This document shows, in pieces, positions 34,801 through 45,600 of a stretch of DNA of 64,000 nt (positions are counted from its first letter, which is position 1; each line of letters opens with the position of its first letter). Origin of the DNA: Nematostella vectensis (lineage: Eukaryota > Cnidaria > Anthozoa > Actiniaria > Edwardsiidae); contig NC_064035.1 in NCBI RefSeq assembly GCF_932526225.1, positions 17,845,969-17,909,968 on the forward strand. The letters run 5' to 3'. A program made the translations under genes and the position numbers. Below the pieces are notes generated by a model that saw nothing but the letters and a program-made list of their open reading frames with translations, ran no database searches and was not told where the DNA came from.

Positions 34801-37800
34801 CTTCATGTTGTCTTGTTGTCTTATGTTTAACAGGAAGCCTAGTCCATCTGTTGGTAGTGCAGATAAAGAGAAATCGGAGAAATCGTCATCACCGGGAGAT
34901 ACCACAGTGAAAAAACCTGAAGAATCTCAAGCTAGTCCTGATAAACAATCAGAGAAGCCTCCACAATCACCGGGAGATACAACAGTGAACAAACCTGAAG
35001 AATCTCAAGCTAGGCCTGATAAAACATCAGAGGAGTCAGATGATCAGCTGCAGTCAGACGACCCCAAATCTGATGAAACAAAGGACGACCCTAGCAATGA
35101 ATCCAGTAAGGATGAATCTAAAGACAATATACATGAGAAGAAAACGCTGGAGCAGGAATGGAGAGATGCTCTTGCCAAGGCGCGACAGAATCTACGCACT
35201 GTAGTCCGCAAGCAGTTACAAGACATGGGCGTGGACCCTGATGGTAAGGGCTGCGATAGCGCTTTGTTTGAGTGCGGTCATCTTGTGATCGTAAACGGGA
35301 CAAGTCCACTCGTCTGTTCGGGTACCCAAGATGTCCACTTAGGCGAGATTAAATGTATTGTATGGTGATGTTGCTTAGAATGCCAGTCCGTTACTTCAAT
35401 TTGTATTGAAAACAACAACAACACTTTCCAGACATTGTTTTTTAGAAATATAATACAGCCGCTTTTATTATACATAGGATAAAATTAGCAGTGATAAGCT
35501 CTGAAATGAATATCTAATTTGCGTAGGGTTTCACTGAAACCAATGATTGGTTATTGTGGAGTAGCTTACCCCAGTATGTTCGTAACGGTCGTTGTTGCCG
35601 ATTGTCGGAAGTAAATTTTTTGTTGTTGTTTTTCAGACTTGGAGAAGAAGTTTAAAACCATGATGAGTAAGCACGGCCTTGGAGCGCAGAAAAACCCTAA
35701 CGAGGAGTCAAACGGACCTTCAACAGTGAACCAAGAAACTTCCGAAGCCGATCTTGTCAAGGAAAGTAATCAGAACATCCCTGAGACCCAAGAGGCTAGG
35801 GGTGCTGAAGGGAACGAGAAAGATGACCCCATTATCTCTAAAGCTAGCCTTACAAAGGAGGCCGAGAAAGCAGAAGCCAAACCCGAACCCAAATCCAAAT
35901 TGCACGTCGATCACCCAGATGGCCCAGCTATAGCTAGCACGAATTCTCCAGCTGATAAAAGCGACTCAAATCCAGATATGGTCGGTCTGAAGGCGGCGTT
36001 GAACAACAAGCTAGAAAAGCTTGCGAGAGAGGTAGATGACATGGAGAAGGACGGTAGGCTGAAGAAAGATAGTCGCGAGCGTAAGATGCTGCTGAACATC
36101 AAGAAGCTGATCACTGGCATGGACCGGCAGAACATGCTTCTCATGAAAAAGGAGGAGACTTTAAGGCGCGCCCTCGAGAAGCATCTGGATGAGCTAAGCG
36201 ATCGGTTCAACATGGAGGCCACGATGATGAAGAGGTTTATGGACGATATCGACGATGGCTTGGAAGGCGACGACGACTACCTAAAGGACGTGGTCGAGCG
36301 GCTAAAGAGGGCTATGCACAGCTTTGACGAAGCATCAAGGTAAACAAACACACGTAATACGCAAACAGTATCCAGGTTACAGTAATGTTAGGAGGGCTAT
36401 GCACAGCTTTGACGAAGCATCAAGGTAAACACACGTTATTACGCAAACAGTATCCAGGTTACAGTAATGTTACTGAGAATGTATAATTTTACAGAGGGAC
36501 AATAAACCGGTTTGAAAAAAGGTTTAAGGTTTAAACTCACTCTTATGTAAACAGTATCTATGTTAAGGGGGCATTGTAAATTACTTAGGGAATCAGTTTA
36601 CTCCGAAGGACACGCATTGACACGCATATAACATACACACGTGCAGAAAAAAAAGTATTATATTTCCTTTTCAATTGTCGCGAATGTGTTTTTTATATGG
36701 ACAAAAACGCACGGACCAATGGTATTGTGAGAATATGACGTGCGTAGCATTTCATTGCCGTATTTTTGCATGTACATAGGCTGAATAATTGCGCATAATA
36801 CCTGATCAGCTCGTGTATAATCTTGGTCTTGCGGGCTCTTTTTTTCGCCTTTCTCTGCTGACTCTCATAAATGCAAATCCTTGTTTACCATACAAAGAAC
36901 TTAACTAGCAACCAGGATTTACAAGGGCAGCGAACAATAACTTGGTTCATCCCAAGTAGGTTTAGTATTGTCATTTTAAAAGGTTCTTCCAAAACCTTTA
37001 GGCAAGGAGACGTTTTAACTCATTAAGGAAAATATATTTCAAAACCAAAAGAAGAAAAAAACAACTTCAGATGATTCTATACAATGTTAATTTGTTTCAA
37101 GTAATATTAGAGCAAAATTGACAGCCGAAATTGCTTTTTGGTGAACTCTGAGATTTCAAAATCCTTGTCCCATTTGGGAATAGCGCGTCGTTAATTAAAC
37201 TTTTTGATTGTTTGGTTAAATTGACTAAGCTATTCCCCAACGAGACAAGATATTTGGGTAGGCTGCTCGACAACAGTCAATCTTCTGTCTACTAGGAGTC
37301 TGTCGACAGACATGGCAGCCGTGAAGAATCTGAACCAGGAGATACACAGCAAACTGGATAACATCATCAGGAAGACCGAGCCTACAGGGGATCAGGGCAG
37401 GAAGTTCTTCCGTCTGGCCGCCAAGGCCAACCTCCTTCTCCGCCGTCTACTCCAGCGAAGCGCCCAACTCGACAAGGAAATGCGCATCATCCGTGAGATC
37501 AGCAAAGAAGCGGACACCAGGCGACAGGAGTACCTCGACAACGAAGTGGCTGATGACTTCACACCTGGCAAAGAGCTAGAGGGCGAGGCTAAGGTCAAGA
37601 TGAATAATATAGTGGAGCGACTGAAGAACATGATCAAGGATATAGACACGGGGAGGCAAGGCAAGATGGGAGACCCGCTCGACCCTCTCGGCATGGAGAA
37701 CATCAAGGTACAGTAGTGTAACGATTAGTGCCCTTGTCAGCCGTTCCCTCTCAATACTGGAAGATATATTATCGGATAAAGTACATCGAAATAGCAATAG

Positions 37801-40800
37801 CTTTGTAAAAAATGACAGTACTCCATTTACCTAATTAAACCGAATATATACACCTATTTCAAATATAGTTGCACTTGTAAATAAGTAAATAAGCTAATAA
37901 GCGCAAATAAAATACAAATTCAGGTTTCAAAAACTGTAGAATTCTTGTGTATGTTCTCATGATCATTACATAGCGTTCAGATACAAGATTCAGCCGTTTA
38001 CTCGCTAACCATGAACCACCGCGGGTTACGACACATGGATTCTCGGCTGCAACCTTTTTGAAATAGGTGTATGTGTTTACGGGCAGAAAGTCATGCGCAC
38101 TGGGCTCTGAATAAATATTTAAAGTCGCCGGCTAAACGCTAACATAATATGTATGTCTAACAATCGATTCAAGAGACTTGTGAGGCCGATAGGAATAGTT
38201 GCTATAGTCAAATCACACTAGTGTATAGGTCAACCAATCAGAATGTAGTATAGATGATAGTGTGGTTTGACTGATATCGGACAGATGCACATCAAAATGA
38301 GACATATGGAATTGCTCATAGACACGAAAGTGAAGGAAGGCAGAGCCTTTATTTTCCATAAGCTGTCTTTCAGCATTGCGCCATACTAAGTTTGTTGCTG
38401 ACTCAGATGACGAGGTTCAGGAAGACATTTGACTGTTAGACCGGTCGTTTATTTACTATAAGCTAAGTATTTGTGAAAATATCTTAAATATATATTGAAA
38501 GCTTTCATTGTCTAGTGCAAACACTTTTGATTGCTTTTAAGTTACGTCGTTTCAAATCTGTTTATCTTCAGGTTCGTGTCACTAAAATCAAAGGTGAGAA
38601 CGGTCAACCTGTGTGGTCTGAAAACGACGAGGACGCGGACGAGACTGCCATTGAATCGAGGCTTAGAATGGCGACGAAGCGGATGGAGAGGATCGTCAAG
38701 GAACAGCTGAGAGACGCTGGCGTCGCCCCCGCAGGTACCATAGCAACCGACAGCGTGTCTGCTAGATTTCAGATAATTTTGTTTGAAGGATTGAGGGGAA
38801 AGTAACCATTGATAACGTACCCGATTACGAGAGACTACGATTTTGCCTCCATCCTATAACACTTTACAACAAACACAGTTCAGGAGAACTCCTGTTTATT
38901 TTGGAAATGAAGCCAGCGCCCAGCAAGCAGTAATCACTGCTGAACGAACATTACAATGAAAAACAATCTGACAAGCAGTAAACACTGCTGAATGTCCAAT
39001 ACAATTACAATCTGAAAAGGTGAAATATTATAATCACCTAATTTATATTTACAAGAAGATCATACTGAGCCGGACACGTAAACGAGACTTAAAAACCGTG
39101 TGGGAAAAACTCTGGGCCGTGTTCCCCGAAACAATGCTCAGCATTGTGTGCTCTCGGGGCTTAAGAGCCGAAGAAAGTTAAAACAAACAAAAAAATACAC
39201 ACAAAAAAATTAGCAAAAGTCAATATGGCTTAAACAGAGGAGCTGGCTAGAGTGACACTAGCACGCTATGTCTCCCCTTATATACTCATACCCATACTGC
39301 ACTCTCTTCACATTCCCACGTGTTATTCACATGCCGTCAAAATAAGCATTTTTGCCTCTATCATTACATTCCATCGGCAGAAATGTATTAGAGCTAGTGC
39401 CACTGGGCTTATCATTGCTTGGTTGGGATAGTGCGACTGGGGCTTATCATTGCTTGGTTGGGATAGTGCGACTGGGGCTTATGATTGCTTGGTTGGGATA
39501 GTGCGACTGGGGCTTATCATTGCTTGGTTGAGATAGTGCGACTGGGGCTTATCATTGCTTGGTTGGGATAGTGTGACTGGGGCTTATGATTGCTTGGTTG
39601 GGATAGTGCGACTGGGGCTTATCATTGCTTGGTTGGGATAGTGCGACTGGGGCTTATGATTGCTTGGTTGGGATAGTGCGACTGGGGCTTATCATTGCTT
39701 GGTTGGGATAGTGCGACTGGGGCTTATGATTGCTTGGTTGGGATATTGCACAGGACAGTCACGCGTTTCTACACGTTACTATGGTAAAAAAAAATAATCG
39801 TCACCTTGGTATTGGGAATAGCATATTGCGTTTTAAATGGTCTTTTGCATGCAAAATTCACTGTTTTAGGATTAGGATATCGTGTAGGAAAGTCACACGT
39901 TTCAGGGTCCTTTCCTGGGAAAATCCGCGTCATCTTGGCTTGATATAGGTTTGTGATAGTTGAGATATAGCGGGGGAAAGTCACACGTTTCATATCATGG
40001 TCTCTTGCAGGGAAAATCCGCGTCAAGATCATCACGTCCAAGGAAGCGCTGGAGAACATGGGCGGTGACAAGGGCATGCAGATATTGAGCGACGTGGAGA
40101 CTTCGGAGTTTAAAAAGATGGTGCTTAACCTACTGGTAAGTCCCATTAAAGAGCCTTTTAACCGCCACTTTGTCGTCTTAGCCGAACACCAAGGGTAGGG
40201 AAGCTTCTCCATCGCTGATTTTGGGAAGCTACCGAACATGTTGACTCTGTCGGTGATGGTTCAGTTCTTTCTTCTTTTCTCAAAGTTAGCTAGTGAAATC
40301 TTAACAATTTTGGAATTTCTAAATTGTTGAGATTGGCGGGCTAGCTTAAGGGTGTACTGACATCTGTTGCTAAGGAAAATTGAATATAGCATAAAAGCCT
40401 TGAAGAAAGTCATAAGGATCTGATATTTGCCAAGTTGACCAACAAAAGTGTGCTGACTATTATGATGACGTTACCCCGTGACGTCATAATGTGACATCAT
40501 AGATACAGATAAAAGCAAACATTTCAAGTAAAATTGCTCGAAAACAAAAATTGAATAAGTTTTATAAATCTTGAGGGAGCTTGACTATATGAAGGAGATT
40601 TTAATAAAAAGTAATACAGAAAAAATATTGCGTTTTGAAATGATTTGGCGACAAAAAAAAAGCTTTTTTTTAGAAAACGCAGAACTGGGAGTGAAACAAA
40701 GCCCGCACGTACACATTTGGCCTGCTCAGACACACTGATATCTCACATGATGAAATTGAAATGAAGTTTAAGTCTTTCATTGCCATAACGCCCTGAGACG

Positions 40801-42174
40801 CCTCAGGGCGTTGAACACAGATCAAGTCACAAATAGATACCTTTATTGCGCTCTTTCAGGTCCCATTTTACAGCAATCAGTCACAATAATCAATGATAAA
40901 ACCTCCATTAGAAGCGTGTCACCATGTTTAGCCTATTTTGCATGCCTGCACTGCATCATGGGAGTCTTGGAAACACCTTGACAGACAGGCGGCCAATCTC
41001 CTCCCCCAGAATCATAACAGTTTTTTTTAAGTCTCTTTGCCCCGAAGCCAAACAAAACATTTCCAGGTCCAAGGAACCCAGAATAAGCCTGAAAACAATT
41101 TTTGAATAAGGTTGGGTAGCAAAGATGGTCCACATTGGAGAGTATGAGGCCGTTCACCAGAAAATTCCTTTCTTACTTGGTGAAGCCCAGACAAGGAATT
41201 ATCCCATTGAATCAACCTCAGCGTGCAAACATCCATAAGCACAGCATTAATTATGCCCCAAAAGACTTCATGATGTCCTAAGGCACTCTCCAGATGTGAA
41301 AAAGCTGTAATTTTTAAGCAAATTACAAGCAAAACTGTTGTAAGCAACAGGCTGTAGCAGTGCCGTCGCTAGAAAGAAAAGGCACCGCAGTGCATTGTTG
41401 GAAACTTCAGGGCATACCGTCTTGGGTCAGCGGTTGCTTAGCTGCACTGGTAGTGCTGGACTTTAAATAGGGGGGGGAGGTTTCTGTTTTCAGTCTGTTT
41501 TTCTTACAATGTTGCTCAAAAGTACCCAGTAGTGAAAGGGTTAAAAACAAATTCCAATTGTGTTTCTTGGTATTTACACTTCAAAGGAACGATATCCGCC
41601 ATGTCATGATGGAAATTGAAAAAGTATTTTAAAAATTCTGATACAGCGCGTGCTACTTTGAAATAAGATTTTCAGTGCGTCTGCAGCCCGCGCAGGTAGT
41701 GAAAATTGAAAACTTTGGCTTCAAAAAGGTTGGCTTAACTAAATCTTCGCTGAATCTTCTTTTTTACAAAATATGGGAAATAACATAACCCGAAAAGGCT
41801 GAGATTAACTTCAAAGTCAATCTTAGGTTACTTGAAACGCATATTTTTTGTTTCTTTTACTTCAGAAAAGCTTGTGAATGACGAATTCCGTGTTATGTAT
41901 GTGCGCGCGCTCAACGCCACCAGCGTAGTAACGTCGTTACTGAGCAACACTAATGTCAGTTCACCCTTAAGGGGCCTTGACCTTATCTTTCCTTGTCAAT
42001 CTTTTATGTAAGGGCGGGAATCAAGACGCGGTGGAGGAGAGAAAAAATCACATGGCACTGGAGAATAACTACAATCTTGTATGGGACGAGAATCATCTGA
42101 GCAAAGCGCCATCTGAAGACGACGACGAGAAGGAATCGGAGGCAGAACTCACATTTGACGACACGCCGTTCTAG
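28805..42174 (+). CDS. OS9: OS-9-like ER lectin (ERAD glycoprotein recognition)
   Basis: Fourteen exons (28805-28957, 30405-30575, 30795-30858, 31511-31587, 31675-31779, 32679-32877, 33673-33842, 34464-34615, 34834-35243, 35637-36339, 37296-37707, 38572-38734, 40011-40135, 42013-42174) join in frame to 1021 residues. OS-9 is an ER-luminal lectin that delivers misfolded glycoproteins to the HRD1-SEL1L complex. An N-terminal hydrophobic signal (VCFAISICSNIIAVAISLL) is followed by the OS-9 N-terminal region and an MRH domain: WWTYEVCFGKNISQYH (about 112), YHSQYYVNGTVCDL, NPRNTQVKFSC and RVDEPSSCSY, which keep the double Trp, Gln, Arg, Glu and Tyr sugar-binding positions known from human OS-9, then LCKHPLFRPPP. 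The C-terminal two thirds is long, acidic and helical; human OS-9 is about 667 residues. Exon 9 encodes a Ser/Pro repeat (SPGDTTVKKPEESQ twice). Confidence 0.93.
28945..28992 (+). repeat. 17-bp tandem triplication of the OS9 exon 1 donor
   Basis: GTTACTGAGAGAG occurs at 28945 (exon end), 28962 and, changed, at 28979, each of the first two followed by GTAAGT. The frame keeps OS9 open only if the first donor (28958) is used; reading through gives GTA AGT TAC TGA. Confidence 0.85.
28993..30404 (+). other. OS9 intron 1, no further feature seen
   Basis: Roughly 1.4 kb of A/T-rich intron. No gene, RNA or ordered repeat recognised. Short TIR-free palindromes only. Confidence 0.4.
34597..34737 (+). 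repeat. Four-copy repeat of the OS9 exon 8 donor
   Basis: AAGATCGCACTACTAAACC|GTAAGTACC at the exon end is followed by three degenerate copies of about 35 bp, each with AAGCAAGATCACC and then GTAATTACC or GTAAGTACC. The duplicated unit includes the last exon bases and the donor. Reading past the first donor gives an immediate TAA. Confidence 0.8.
36306..36471 (+). repeat. 85-bp tandem duplication of the OS9 exon 10 donor
   Basis: GGGCTATGCACAGCTTTGAC, then GAAGCATCAAG|GTAAAC and about 50 bp of intron are repeated once. Donors lie at 36340 and 36425. Reading past the first donor gives AGG TAA, a stop. Confidence 0.9.
36472..37295 (+). other. OS9 intron 10, no further feature seen
   Basis: A/T-rich intron sequence. 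Nothing else recognised. Confidence 0.4.
37849..38071. mobile_element. MITE copy 1 (CACCTATTTCAAA ends) in an OS9 intron
   Basis: Starts TACACCTATTTCAAA and ends TTTGAAATAGGTGTA, with inverted similarity extending to about 26 bp (TTGCAC/GTGCAAC near the ends). The inside matches the element at 58164-58386, including TGTAGAATTCTTGT, and both are 223 bp. A TA may be the duplicated target. No ORF. Confidence 0.85.
39405..39745 (+). repeat. 35-bp minisatellite, about 10 copies, in OS9 intron 12
   Basis: Unit GGCTTATCATTGCTTGGTTG plus GGATAGTGCGACTGG, with ATCATTG and ATGATTG variants alternating. The last unit runs into GGATATTGCACAGGACAGTCAC, which begins the longer repeats leading to the acceptor at 40010. 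Confidence 0.9.
39739..40030 (+). repeat. Degenerate ~100-bp repeats that include the OS9 exon 13 acceptor
   Basis: GGAAAGTCACACGTTTCA...GGGAAAATCCGCGTCA occurs at about 39891-39931 and again at 39975-40025, where the second copy is the functional acceptor (CTCTTGCAG|GGAAAATCC). A weaker third copy begins at 39741 (GGATATTGCACAGGACAGTC). The upstream exon-like copy has lost its AG. Confidence 0.7.
40136..42012 (+). other. OS9 last intron
   Basis: About 1.9 kb. A perfect hairpin with 11-bp arms (AACGCCCTGAG / CTCAGGGCGTT, 4-base loop) lies at 40787-40812. No gene or further ordered repeat recognised. Confidence 0.4.
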
Positions 42175-42640
42175 ATAGCCTAGCCTTCTCCGCCACACTA
42201 CAGACAGTAGCTTAACGGATGTGAGTTCTTGGGCGGCCTGCACAAGCTATATTATTTCTCCAAGTGCTCATAGATAACACATCACCAGTGCACTAACTTA
42301 GATGGGCTATCAGAAGTTCCACGGTCTATATCCATTGATAGCAGAACACAGGAAGGGAAAGGATGCCGATTTGTGACTAGAAAAAGTGATACTGGAGCCA
42401 TATCATTGGCTGTGCCTCCCCTTACCCCAACTAGAATGTGCTCCGGTTTAGTTAGATTTGAGTTAAATTTGATTGGAAGACTACTTGGGCGCTTAGAAAG
42501 CGTTACCACAAATATTTATAAGGTATAATAATGATTTGTTCCTTAAATAGCTGTTTAAATATAAATATTTATGAAAATAGTAAGGGTTTGATGAAATGTC
42601 AAGAATGGCCATATTGTGGTCTATTCACCGTAGTATGATC
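42175..42640. other. Convergent 3' ends of OS9 and the NWD-like gene
   Basis: The interval between the two stop codons holds both 3' UTRs. No clear AATAAA was found for OS9. Confidence 0.4.
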
Positions 42641-42646
42641 TTTATT
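42641..42646 (-). promoter_or_regulatory. Possible poly(A) signal overlapping the NWD-like stop codon
   Basis: AAATAAAG on the minus strand spans the TAA stop at 42642-42644. If used, the 3' UTR would be very short. Not proven. Confidence 0.35.
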
Positions 42647-45600
42647 TATATATGACATCTTTCTCCTCGACAACGCATGCTCGTTCATCCACACCTAAGT
42701 TTTGTTTTTCAGGTTCCTCAAACACGATATCCAGCTCTGAAATGATAGATTTATGGCAAATTAATAGATTTATGGCAAGTTAATTTTATGGTACAGCCTT
42801 AGCAATTAAGAACGTTTAAAGAACAGAAATTTCAGATGAGTTCATTAACGGCACTTACTAGGATTCCCCCAAGAGGTGATATCCCCCGTATCACTCATAA
42901 CTGCGTTCATATGACGTGCTTGAAGACGAAGGGCTACTAATGACAAGGGCTGTTCACATCCTAGAGCAATAAGGTCCCCTTCGCCTACTGGCAGGATCGC
43001 CGTGATCTGAAAGATGAGGACAAAAGAGAAATGATGCAGGGTCGAAGTGTGGGGCAAGATGAGGACAAAAGAGAAATGATGCAGGGTCGAAGGGTGGGGC
43101 AAGATGAGGACAAAAGAGAAATGATGCAGGGTCGAAGGGTGGGGCAAAATGAGGACAAAAGAGAAATGATGCAGGGTCGAAGGGTGGGGCAAGATGAGGA
43201 CAAAAGAGAAATGATGCAGGGTCGAAGGGTGGGGATAAGGTGAGGACAGAAGAGAAATTATATAGGGTGTGGTTAGTATGGGGTAAAAAAAGAGAAATGG
43301 GCAGGGTTGGGACCCAGGAATTACTCGACACCTAGACTTGACGGTCTATCGAGGACAGCTCTAGCTTGAAAGCGCCCTTTTTGTCCTGTCTTTCTAGCCG
43401 TCGCCGGCTTCCTTGCTAAACCCCATAATAGAGTATTTAACCAGGCCACGTCTCGTACATAGCTAAATGATAGGATCTGACCAGCTACATAAGTCTTTCA
43501 AAATCACTATCGTTAAATACTGATTAGTAACAGTACCCTTTCCGCGGTAAAAGTGCAGACTTGACGACCATCGACAACATCCCACAGCACAATGGTTTTA
43601 TCGTCATGGGACAGGGCGTAGCGTCCACCGGAGCTCAACACGTCCACGCGGCAGCCATAGTGTGTGCTGGGCAAGACGTACTGTGCTGTGCCTAAAGTAA
43701 CAACGTCGGGATTATTTTATTGGGGGAGACGATATATAGAAACATTAAGAACACATTGGGGAAAGGGGGGGGGATGACCCACCACATGCTACGGCCCTGT
43801 TTGAGGGGGTGGATGATACAGCCAACACTTTTTCATCGTTACTCGAACTGTGCAAGATTCAACGACTGTGTATGATTTAGTTGAAAAAAAAAAGAAATCA
43901 GAAAACTAAAAATATGGTGAACAAGCTATAAATCAGCACAACGTCGAAAAGATATGCTGGACGCCTCTGTGAAACAGAGTGCGCTGACTTTTTGAGCGTT
44001 AGCCCTTCGTTGGAGCAAAAGAAAATATATATAGATGCCCGTCATTGCTCGTGCGTATCCTCGTCTGTGCGTGGAAGAAGGCGCGCTCTTGTTTTTAATA
44101 CGGTTAAAAAAATACCTTTATTACTAAAATCATGAATCATCAGTCATTAATTTTGAAGCAATTTCGACTATTGGGTAAACCAGTATTGTTTATGATGGTA
44201 AGTATTCAAATGTTGGTAAAATACCGTTGCTATGGTCCCAGATGACGATGCGCATATCCTTATGAGATGTGATACACCTTGTCTTGCTGATGACGGCCAG
44301 CGAGTGCGAGTCAGTATCCCCTTCATAACGAAGGTCGTGGAGCAATTTCTCTAGAAATACGATCCGATAAAATTACTATAAACCAACAGGCACATGACAG
44401 CAATTCCCATGATATATAATTAATGGAACTTAATACGAACTCTCGCGCTGATTGGACACACTACAGCAACAACCAATTACACTTAAAAAGAGGAGAAGGG
44501 GGAGAGTATTTTTTTTGCGAGCAACAGGAGGCACGCCGTGTTTTAGTCAAACACCTCCATATCAAAATTCGCTGTTTTTTTTTTCTATTTTTATGCTTTA
44601 TTTAAACTATCCAGTAAACGTTTCGTAAATGTGTACTTAATCAAGTTTATGTGGAATGTTCGCAAAGTGGCGCGATGTTGTAACAATACTATAGCTGAAA
44701 CCTCCCCCACATACTACTTACTAGTATGCACATGCCAGACGCTTGGGTGGCGGATGTAGTCGTTCTTGTCATCGCGGCGAATGCTAAGAATAAACTCATT
44801 TCCGTCTGGAGTGAAGCTGGCGAGCGTCAGTACGAAGCGGGCGTAACCTGTGCGGTCTACTTTGAATAGCATCTGGCGTCTAACCACGTCCCAGATGAAG
44901 ATCACATCTAGTGGCTCGTCGTTACTCGCCATGAAATGCCCTGAAGCGTCCACGATAAAGGCCTGGATCTTGTACCCCGACCGAGGGTTCTTCATCTGAC
45001 CTGAGAGCTCGCCTGTACCGAGGGAGTAAGTGCACACGCTTTTCTGGTCGAGTGAGTAGGTCAGGAGTTCATGGCAATTCTTATATTTCACTAAACACAG
45101 ATCGGGTGTGCCGGCGTAAGTAAAATCCGGTAACTTACAGTCCCGCAACACATGAAGCACACGAAAGGTTTTCAAAGCTACAACAACCACCCTATCAACC
45201 ACCCTCAGCACCACACTCTCAGAGTCGACTACCTTCAAGTAACTAGCCGCCACATTCGTCACTCTACGTACAGGAAGTGACGTTGCTAAATTCCAAACTG
45301 TGACCACATGATCGTCCATACCGAGTCGCCCTACTGTTATCACGTGATACGGGTCGTCAGGTATGGGGTTCACGGAGACTACCGTCTCGGGTCTACCAAC
45401 TCGGTGGTTAACGTCCTCGCGTGACAAATCCCATATACGAATCACGCAATCCCCTCCCGACGTCACGACGACGTCATTGGATGCGACAAGCACCCTCGAT
45501 ACGTAGTTGGCATGACGAAGGACTTCGCGTCTCTCATCCCGCTCGAGGTCCAGAATCACGACTTTCTCTCTCTTTGGGAATACAAGCAGGTCGTCATTCG

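Noticed and set aside
41860..41930. Possible extra OS9 exon after a TTTTACTTCAG acceptor
   Set aside because: In the required phase it meets a stop (AAA AGC TTG TGA), and the neighbouring exons already join in frame.
43031..43331. MMQGRRVGQDEDK-type repeat ORFs on both strands
   Set aside because: They translate the 45-bp minisatellite next to the exon 23 acceptor; the gene model does not need them.
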